From CAYPEK01 sp964409645 (lineage in GTDB: Bacteria > UBP15 > UBA6099), in the NCBI GenBank assembly GCA_964409645.1, contig CAYPEK010000023.1:1-46420 (forward strand): DNA of 46,420 bases, read 5' to 3'. Shown here in pieces: positions 40,433 through 46,420 of the stretch. Both the position numbers and the translations under genes were made by a program. How positions within the stretch are numbered: the stretch's first letter is position 1; each line of letters opens with the position of its first letter. The notes beneath the pieces were generated by a model. It ran no database searches. It had not been told where the DNA came from and saw nothing but the letters and a program-made list of their open reading frames with translations.

Positions 40433-41380
40433 TTATTTTATAGCGTAACCTGCTGAGAGAACTGTTTCCGTGGCAGCCGGGCTGATCTGTTTGCCGTCGA
40501 AGAAACCGGCAATCTGCTCGCTCGGATCGCCGCTGGGCATTTCAGGCCGCACTGTTGCGTGGCGTCGTTTCTCGTTCAGGAGACGGAAGATATTCCATTC
40601 GTCATGGCTGCCCAAGCTGAAGTTTATGCTGGCGCGCACCGCGTAGAAGCGGAAAAAGTTTTTGCGCGACGCTTCCCATTGCACCTTGAGCGCCGCCTGA
40701 TTCTTTTTCGAGGCTTCGGACGCCGAGTCGTCCGCGCCCCAGACGATGCCGTGCACCGAATATGAATCGCGGAAATCAGGGTCGGCCGCGAATTTTCTTG
40801 CGAAGTATTCCTCGACGCCGGCGGTAACGGTCATTCCGTCGCCGCCTGTGAAGAAGCTCCGCGCATCCGTCGGGCCGATGAAGTAAAATGCGTCGAAGTT
40901 GCGTCCGGTGTTGAGCAGTTTGTCTTCCGCGCCGGTTTTCGAGTCCTCAACAAGCACGCGGGTCCACATGCGCATGTAGTCGCCGCCGCCGGGCATGGCT
41001 TCTTTTTTAAGCTTGTCGAGGTTGATGTTGAGTTTCTTCGCGTGCCGGTCGATGAGTCCGGCGCCCGCTTTCGACTCCATCTGGTACTGGCTCGGATTGA
41101 GTATCCAGAACCGCTCGCCCCACTCGGAGAGCAGACGCCGTTCGGTATGCTTCGCGATATCGACGTTGGTGCCGTGCCAGCCGCCGCCTCGGCCGCTGAT
41201 GGGGCAGCTAAGGTAAACGACGAGTTTGTCTTCGGCGCGGGCGCGCGCGATGTCGCTCTGAATCAACGCTGTCTGCTCCTCGAACAGTCTGAACCAGTCG
41301 CCGGTCAGCCACTCGAATTCCATTGGGAAGTCTTTGACGGGCCGGCCTTTCCGGGTTTGCGGCAAGCCGTTTTTTTTCAT
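40433..41380 (-). CDS. Putative nucleoside-deoxyribosyltransferase/DUF4406-like protein
   Basis: A 315-aa soluble protein. Start ATG has AAGGAGA 7 nt upstream. The segment about residues 53-102 (KLVVYLSCPISGRGGGWHG ... LLSEWGERFWILNPSQY) matches the Rossmann-like pattern of nucleoside 2-deoxyribosyltransferases and DUF4406, where a CPISG-like loop and a NP-x-Y segment form the nucleotide site. Later segments (NTGRNFDAFYFIGPTDA) would fit the second half of that fold. The C-terminal 100 residues are of no known type. It is the last gene of an operon with an MfnB-like fusion and an EEP phosphodiesterase, 49 bp after the fusion gene. Family assignment is moderate and the activity is unknown. Confidence 0.7.
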   Translation of the reverse strand: MKKNGLPQTRKGRPVKDFPMEFEWLTGDWFRLFEEQTALIQSDIARARAEDKLVVYLSCPISGRGGGWHGTNVDIAKHTERRLLSEWGERFWILNPSQYQMESKAGAGLIDRHAKKLNINLDKLKKEAMPGGGDYMRMWTRVLVEDSKTGAEDKLLNTGRNFDAFYFIGPTDARSFFTGGDGMTVTAGVEEYFARKFAADPDFRDSYSVHGIVWGADDSASEASKKNQAALKVQWEASRKNFFRFYAVRASINFSLGSHDEWNIFRLLNEKRRHATVRPEMPSGDPSEQIAGFFDGKQISPAATETVLSAGYAIK

Positions 41381-41429
41381 TGTATCGTCTCCTTTTTCGG
41401 TCGTAAGCTGCGCGCGGTTTTCCGCCCGC

Positions 41430-44400
41430 TCAGAACTCCGCGGTTTTCATCGCGATCTGTTCGGAAACTTTGATGTCCTTCTCGCCTTTGGCCAGCCGGC
41501 TCAGGACTTCCTCGTTGAGTTTCGGGTTGACGAGCAGTTCGTTCGCCGTGAGAACGGCGTTGCTGACGCCTATGCTGCGCAGGACGTCCAAGAAAGCGCC
41601 GCGGTTGTTGAAGTAGCCCGTGAGGCGCACTTGGCCGTCCGCGTCGAGATCGGGGCGGATGCCGCCCGACGGGCCGGGAGTGCCCACGACAACCCGAGCC
41701 TCCCCTTCCCGTTCGAGCCGCAGCATGGTGAGGACGCGGGCGAGGCCGTTCATGTGGCCGATCATCATAGCCATTTCGGCGACTTGGTGGTCCTGAAGCT
41801 CGCGCAGCGCGGCGTCGCGATCGAGACGGCCGTTGTTGTCGTCGAGCAGGCGCAGGCCCGCGTCGATCTCGCGCCGGTTTTCGGCGTCGAGTTCGCGGCG
41901 CATCTCGTCTTCGAGTTTATGCGCGTCGTGCGGGTGGTGGAGAATGGTGTCGGCCCATGTGAGAACAGTAGCTTCGAGAGGAGTGAACGTTCCCGCCGGA
42001 GCGGTGTCGTGTTCGCCCGCGAAGATGATGGCGAGCGCGGCGCGTTCACATGCGCGTTGCGTGGCGGCATCATGCTGCGCGTCCGTCATGCCGGCCAGAC
42101 GAAACGCGCCGCCGCCGTGCTCCTGCAGATATGTATTGTAGAGATACATCGTGTGATGTTCGATTCCGTATCGGGAGCGCACGATCCGATAGATTTTCTG
42201 GATCAGGAGTTCTTTGATGCGGCGTGAAACATATCCCGAAGTCTGCACGCCGTTTCGCCATTCGTCCTCATTGAACAGAAGCGGAAGCGAGTACGGCGCT
42301 TCATAGCGGGAGAGTTCGGGATGGTGCATCAGCAGGTACGGGAGACTGCCCGGGAAATGGAGCCCAAAACCCCAGCCGTAAACTCCGGTCTGGATGCCGC
42401 CGACGGTGACGCCTTTGTCGAGATCCCTGTATTCGCCGCCCTCGTAGGGTTCGAGCGGCACGCGGGCGCCCTTGAGAAGCGGCGGCTCGATCGTCACTTT
42501 GCCGTCGATTATGGCTTGCAGGGGCGGCCTGACAGGCTTCGGCGTAAGTTCCGGCAGATTGTAGCCGCCGATCTGGTTGAGCTCGTTTATTTTTTCCATC
42601 ACCGGCGCCGGAATGCTTGCGGCGAGAATACCGGAGAGGAAATCTTCGTCCGGAATGTTGAGAGATGTGAACATGTCGGTAAGTGCAACGAACTGGAGGC
42701 AGAGGAAGGCAAGCTCGACAAGTTGCGCATCGACCATCCGGGCGTTGACATCATCGGGGATATCCGCCGGCGCCGAGTCGAAAGCGTCGCGGGACTTTTT
42801 GTCCGCCGCGCGCGCGGTGTCTTTGGAGAGGAGCGCGAACGCGCGGGCTTCTCTCGCGGCACGCAACCGGTCGATCCACCCGGATTCTTTCGGGTAGCGC
42901 CGCCGGTTGTCTTCGCGGAGCACTTCCCTGAGTTCGGCAAACTGCGCGTCCAAATAGGATTTCGGGTCGGTCGCGAACGCGTCGGCAAACGCAAGAACCG
43001 CGCGTTCGAGACGGGTGAAGATTCCGGGCTGCCGTTCGTGATCGAGAAGGTTGCTCCATTTAGCGGTGTACTCGCTGTCCGGCACGCCGTGTTTGCCGGC
43101 GGTCATTTTGCCGATCAGCGCGTGATGCGTCATCGAGTACCAGCAACGGCGGCGCTGGGCTATGAGGCTTATTACCATTTCGCGCACCACTCTGTCCGTG
43201 AAACCCGACATCCGGATGCCGTTGCGGAAGCTGGGCTCGTCGAATATCAGAGTGGTGGAGTAATTGAGTTGCTGTTCGAAAACTCCGGGAATAAGCTGGA
43301 AGAATCTGCCGAGGTTGTTGGGGAACGCGGCGTAGTTCAGGTGGCCGCACCAGACCCATTCGGTCATTGAGAGAAGCGCCTTCTGCCAGTTCGCGTTGCC
43401 GCGCGTCCGGATGTCGTCTTCCGAGGGGAGCCGCACGCTGCACGGCGTCCGTCCGTCCTGCGGGAGCGGCTGCACCGCGCCGGGAGGAACCGACGGGGAC
43501 GTGCCGGGCGTGAGACTGTCCGCCGGGGTCGGATCCCCGTAAGCATCGACAAAGAAAGTCTGTATCTCCGGCAGTCCCTCGTTGCGCCTGTAACCTGAGA
43601 GCAAGGTGCGCAGATTTGCAATATCTTCGGCCGCGCCCTGCCTGCCGACTATTTCGAGGGGTAAATTGAGGATGCCGTTTTGCTCCGGGGGCACGAGGCC
43701 GCGTACGAGGTTGCGCCTGATTACGCGGTCGAGGCGCGTGTCGTCGCCCGTCTGTTCGGAGGAGTACGGGCTGCGGCTGACCCCGGAGGACGATCCGCGG
43801 CTGGAAACGTGGTCGATCTCGGGGACTAACACCCACACCTGTTGCGCCTGATAGCTCTCGATGGAGCCCGCCAAATTGGCCTCCACTCCTTTATAGTGGC
43901 AGTATTCGCCGAAGAATTTTATTTCGTCGTACGAGAGGATGCCTTTCCTGACGATCGCCGGGTTGTCGCGATAGTGGAAACGGTTGATGTCGATGAACGG
44001 CGGCTTCGACGTGTCCACGCAGCAGATGCGGGACACTTTCGTTTGTATCTGAGTGTCGATCATGATGGCGTCCGCGCCAGCGTCGGCCGTGGCATCGACC
44101 ATCGCCTTGATGACCTCTTTCGTCGTGCGGTTGCTCTTCGTCACCTCCGGGAAATATTCCTTGTGGGGGAACAGCTCGTTCAGAGCCACTATCGTGTCCT
44201 TGGTTCCCTCTGGAAGAAAACTGAGCTCGATGAGCTTCTGCAGCGTGACCGCGGAGACGGGAGATCCGGTGGGGAAGACGATGTTTCCGTCGTGATCGCG
44301 CAGCGTGTTTATCGCGTAGTCGCGCAGATCGAACGCGAAAGGATTGCTCTCGACCGAGGGATGGAACTCCCGGAGGGAGACAAGTTCCTCGCGAACCTGC

Positions 44401-44912
44401 CGGATGGTTTTGCGTTTGTCCCACTCGTCGATGTCCTGAGCGAAAAGAACGGACATCACCTGACTCCGGTCGAGTCCGGGCATCTGCCGGAACGTGCGCA
44501 CGACTTCGATGAGAACATCCTTGACGAGGTCCACGTGCATCCCGTCCACCCCGACTTTGATGATCGGGCACGGATGCGACAACGCGCCCATCGCAATCGC
44601 GACGCCGACCGCCGCCTGAGACGCCTTGCCCGCGATCTCGTACGGCGATTTCTCGATGGCCTGCCCGAGTTCCGAGCGGTCGAACAGCAACTGATCCTCG
44701 CCTATGTTCGTGCTCAATTGCACATCGAGATCGCGCTTATAATTCAACACGGCGTCGCTGATCGCCTTGATCTGCACGGGCTTGATATTGCCCAGCGCGC
44801 TGCGCGGGTCCTCGCTGTCGATGATCCTCGCACCCCCAAGCACGGCCTCGCGCGCCTCGCCGCCGTTGAATACGCTGCACAACAGTTTTCGGTTCCTATT
44901 TCGTTGCGCCAT
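41430..44912 (-). CDS. MfnB-like TIM-barrel protein fused to two carboxymuconolactone-decarboxylase/AhpD-like modules
   Basis: A 1160-aa protein; ATG 44912 has AGGGGGG 7 nt upstream. Residues about 8-375 follow (5-formylfuran-3-yl)methyl phosphate synthase (MfnB, methanofuran pathway): EAREAVLGGARIIDSEDP, then PIIKVGVDGM, DAIMIDTQIQT and NLAGSIESYQ. From memory of MfnB, the lysine of its DVKNP motif is E34 here and the lysine of its DTAIK motif is Q290, while K119 and D286 are kept, so the standard activity is doubtful. After a linker, two related helical modules (about 515-775 and 870-1090) follow the CMD/AhpD pattern: FRNGIRMSGFTDRVVREMV / WRNGVQTSGYVSRRIKELL, a HH motif, then FTRLERAVLAFAD / FTPLEATVLTWAD and a C-terminal helix. 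AhpD cysteines are absent. The combination is unusual. Confidence 0.8.
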   Translation of the reverse strand: MAQRNRNRKLLCSVFNGGEAREAVLGGARIIDSEDPRSALGNIKPVQIKAISDAVLNYKRDLDVQLSTNIGEDQLLFDRSELGQAIEKSPYEIAGKASQAAVGVAIAMGALSHPCPIIKVGVDGMHVDLVKDVLIEVVRTFRQMPGLDRSQVMSVLFAQDIDEWDKRKTIRQVREELVSLREFHPSVESNPFAFDLRDYAINTLRDHDGNIVFPTGSPVSAVTLQKLIELSFLPEGTKDTIVALNELFPHKEYFPEVTKSNRTTKEVIKAMVDATADAGADAIMIDTQIQTKVSRICCVDTSKPPFIDINRFHYRDNPAIVRKGILSYDEIKFFGEYCHYKGVEANLAGSIESYQAQQVWVLVPEIDHVSSRGSSSGVSRSPYSSEQTGDDTRLDRVIRRNLVRGLVPPEQNGILNLPLEIVGRQGAAEDIANLRTLLSGYRRNEGLPEIQTFFVDAYGDPTPADSLTPGTSPSVPPGAVQPLPQDGRTPCSVRLPSEDDIRTRGNANWQKALLSMTEWVWCGHLNYAAFPNNLGRFFQLIPGVFEQQLNYSTTLIFDEPSFRNGIRMSGFTDRVVREMVISLIAQRRRCWYSMTHHALIGKMTAGKHGVPDSEYTAKWSNLLDHERQPGIFTRLERAVLAFADAFATDPKSYLDAQFAELREVLREDNRRRYPKESGWIDRLRAAREARAFALLSKDTARAADKKSRDAFDSAPADIPDDVNARMVDAQLVELAFLCLQFVALTDMFTSLNIPDEDFLSGILAASIPAPVMEKINELNQIGGYNLPELTPKPVRPPLQAIIDGKVTIEPPLLKGARVPLEPYEGGEYRDLDKGVTVGGIQTGVYGWGFGLHFPGSLPYLLMHHPELSRYEAPYSLPLLFNEDEWRNGVQTSGYVSRRIKELLIQKIYRIVRSRYGIEHHTMYLYNTYLQEHGGGAFRLAGMTDAQHDAATQRACERAALAIIFAGEHDTAPAGTFTPLEATVLTWADTILHHPHDAHKLEDEMRRELDAENRREIDAGLRLLDDNNGRLDRDAALRELQDHQVAEMAMMIGHMNGLARVLTMLRLEREGEARVVVGTPGPSGGIRPDLDADGQVRLTGYFNNRGAFLDVLRSIGVSNAVLTANELLVNPKLNEEVLSRLAKGEKDIKVSEQIAMKTAEF

Positions 44913-44966
44913 GTCAAATCCCCCTTTTCGATTTAGAGATGCCCCGACGTATATGTCGCGCCCCGT

Positions 44967-45923
44967 TCAGAATTCAAGCGTGGCGACCACGGGGCAGTGA
45001 TCGCTGGCTTTCGGACGGTCATAGCCGATGCGGGGCCACCGCGGGCCGGTGTAGCGTTCGGCGCGATATGGCTGCCCGTTCCGGATGATTTTCGGGATAA
45101 CGCCGCTGTTCTTCTTCGCGAGAGACGGGGAAGCAAGCATGTAGTCGAGCTGGTGATAGTCCCCGGCGCTGGCGTAAAAGTGAGTCCAGCGGTCTTTGGG
45201 ATCGGAAATACGCTTGACAAGATCGACGCAGAATTTGCCGTCGAGCAACGGGCCGAGGCCGTGCTCCTTGTCGGGCTTGCCGTCAACCTCGGTGTAGTCA
45301 TTGAGATCGCCGACAATCAGCCAGTCGCTCTTGGCCGGATCGTCATATTTGTCGTTGATTATTTTCACGACCGCGGCCGACTCCGCCTCACGGTCCGGCC
45401 GCGTTTCCTTCCGGCCGCCCATCATCGACTTGAAATGACACACAAATATCGGAATCGTCTTGTTGTTCTTCTCCAAGCGCACTTCGAGACAGTCGCGCTT
45501 GAACACCCGCTTGCTCGACCCCGGCGCAGTCGCGTTCTGATGAGACGCCACGGATTCGATCTTCACCCGGCTGAGAACGGCCACGTTGATGCCGCGCTTG
45601 TCGTTGCCGTGTATCAGATACTGATAGCGATAGTCGCGGCCGGAAAAACGGCGCAGATATCCGTCGTGAAACTTCTCCAGCGCCGACATATTCTCGACCT
45701 CCATCAGGCAGATCACATCCGGATCGCCCTCCTTCATGGTCAGAGCGGTAAACACGCGGTCCTCGTCGTTGAGGACATTCCAATAGTTGCGGATCAGCTC
45801 CGCGCGCGCGGCGGGGTCGTCGGTATCGGGAATCGATACCATGCCCTCCTCCTCCGACTTGGAAAAATCGAAGCGATACAGCATGTTTTCAACGTTAAAC
45901 GTCATGACGGTGATCTTCGGCAT
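44967..45923 (-). CDS. Endonuclease/exonuclease/phosphatase (EEP) family protein
   Basis: A 318-aa protein. Start is ATG 45923 with AAGGAGG 8 nt upstream; a longer frame adds 14 residues without a site. EEP signatures are TVMTFNVENML near the N-terminus (Asn), DVICLMEVENM (metal-binding Glu), VCHFKSM, LIVGDLNDYTEV (Asp and Asn) and the C-terminal SDHCPVVATLEF (Asp-His). All catalytic motifs are present. It would hydrolyse phosphodiester or phosphomonoester bonds in nucleic acids, lipids or small nucleotides. There is no signal peptide. It is the first gene of the operon, 54 bp before the MfnB-like fusion. Confidence 0.9.
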   Translation of the reverse strand: MPKITVMTFNVENMLYRFDFSKSEEEGMVSIPDTDDPAARAELIRNYWNVLNDEDRVFTALTMKEGDPDVICLMEVENMSALEKFHDGYLRRFSGRDYRYQYLIHGNDKRGINVAVLSRVKIESVASHQNATAPGSSKRVFKRDCLEVRLEKNNKTIPIFVCHFKSMMGGRKETRPDREAESAAVVKIINDKYDDPAKSDWLIVGDLNDYTEVDGKPDKEHGLGPLLDGKFCVDLVKRISDPKDRWTHFYASAGDYHQLDYMLASPSLAKKNSGVIPKIIRNGQPYRAERYTGPRWPRIGYDRPKASDHCPVVATLEF

Positions 45924-46010
45924 TCCGTCAGCCTCCTTTTTTGGCCCGCCGACCCGGCATCGCACACGCGCCGATGCAAAAACGAAAAAAATGTGTATGC
46001 TCGCTGAACT

Positions 46011-46295
46011 ATGATCGAATTAACAACCCATATTGAACCACAGCCGCGGCAGCCGGTCAAGAAGGTAAAACAGCAACTTCGGCGAGCTGATTTTGCTATG
46101 GAGCAGCCCCATTATAGAGAGGAGCCGCCCGTTTCGGGCACCGCCGGAATAAAAAAATATCGGCCTCTCGGCGCGCGCGCGTCACACGAACAGCCGGAGC
46201 CGCTGGCGGGAATAGATTATAGAGATAAAGGAGCGGACACCCACATCAGGAAATCAGGTAGGGCGGCCCGATTCGGACAGCATGCAGGAGTTTGA
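46011..46295 (+). CDS. Doubtful small polar protein
   Basis: A 94-aa open frame rich in P, Q, R and E with no predicted hydrophobic core, hence disordered if expressed. No ribosome site precedes it, but a TATGCT -10-like box (45996-46001) is 9 nt before its ATG, in the leaderless arrangement seen elsewhere here; a good -35 is missing. Low-complexity composition and lack of family make this uncertain. Confidence 0.3.
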   Translation: MIELTTHIEPQPRQPVKKVKQQLRRADFAMEQPHYREEPPVSGTAGIKKYRPLGARASHEQPEPLAGIDYRDKGADTHIRKSGRAARFGQHAGV

Positions 46296-46332
46296 CAAAA
46301 CATTCCGGCGTCACTATCCTTTTCAGTTGCTG

Positions 46333-46419
46333 GGAGAGGTGGTAGAGCGGTTGATTACACCGGTCTTGAAAACCGGCATGGCGGCAACGTCATCGGGGGT
46401 TCGAATCCCTCCCTCTCCG
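46333..46419 (+). tRNA. tRNA-Ser (anticodon UGA)
   Basis: The acceptor arm pairs GGAGAGG (46333-46339) with CCTCTCC (46412-46418), followed by a G discriminator. The anticodon stem CCGGT/ACCGG encloses CTTGAAA, giving anticodon TGA. The variable arm is long, as required for serine tRNA, and the T-arm reads GGGGGTTCGAATCCCTC. CCA is not encoded as far as the window shows (next base is T at the window edge). Confidence 0.95.
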
Positions 46420-46420
46420 T

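Overview
The window looks like part of a metagenome-assembled genome of an uncultivated, motile, Gram-negative bacterium. Two 100-base N runs are scaffold gaps. A Gram-negative envelope is suggested by an AsmA-like periplasmic protein and several exported proteins; motility by a flagellin and two sigma-28 (FliA) type promoters. Extracellular carbohydrate use is suggested by a GH31 enzyme and a DUF4838 protein. Short interspersed repeats, a GH31/DUF4838 pair and many PAS/Ig/TIG/propeller modules fit a candidate phylum near the PVC or deltaproteobacterial-like lineages, but the phylum cannot be fixed from this sequence. LAYOUT. 0.2-1.5 kb: an exported WG-repeat protein. 1.5-9.3 kb (minus strand): a decayed or mosaic Mu-like prophage (zinc-ribbon protein, terminase small-like and large subunits, a sigma-like HTH protein, DUF935 portal, tail tube, tail-completion-like proteins). 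It lacks capsid, tape-measure, baseplate and integrase genes and has a sharp base-composition break between portal and tail genes. 9.4-10.5 kb: a divergent regulator with a perfect palindrome at its start, two small ORFs, terminators and a possible structured RNA. 10.5-18.3 kb: AsmA-like protein, a 1016-aa hybrid PAS histidine kinase, an exported GH31 glycosidase. 18.5-21.2 kb: small proteins, repeats, a stand-alone receiver protein and about 900 bp without a convincing gene. 21.5-25.6 kb: exported DUF4838 protein (interrupted by a probably artificial gap), then PadR regulator plus a HAAS/prefix-domain membrane protein. 25.7-38.6 kb: the most interesting region. A YjfB-type motility protein (with a near-perfect sigma-28 promoter), a J-domain/HEAT protein and a DnaK lie beside a flagellin whose hypervariable region is replaced by six 44-residue TolB/PD40 repeats, which should fold as a six-bladed beta-propeller displayed on the filament. 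Convergent to it is a 2559-aa exported protein with 12 Cys/Asp repeats, Ig/TIG/BIG2 modules, a YVTN propeller and degenerate PD40 repeats. 39-40.2 kb: an autoregulated TetR and a pyridoxamine-phosphate-oxidase-like protein. 40.4-45.9 kb: a three-gene minus-strand operon encoding an EEP-family phosphodiesterase, a 1160-aa fusion of an MfnB-like TIM barrel to two carboxymuconolactone-decarboxylase/AhpD-like modules, and a nucleoside-deoxyribosyltransferase-like Rossmann protein. 46.3 kb: tRNA-Ser(UGA). HOW THE GENES MAY WORK TOGETHER. The sigma-28 promoters tie yjfB and the propeller flagellin to late flagellar expression. The adjacent DnaK/J-HEAT pair could help fold the unusual filament subunit (inference). 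Several genes (WG, AsmA-like, TetR, perhaps the last ORF) have a -10 box only 8-9 nt before ATG and no Shine-Dalgarno, suggesting leaderless mRNAs, while most other genes have strong GGAGG-type sites.
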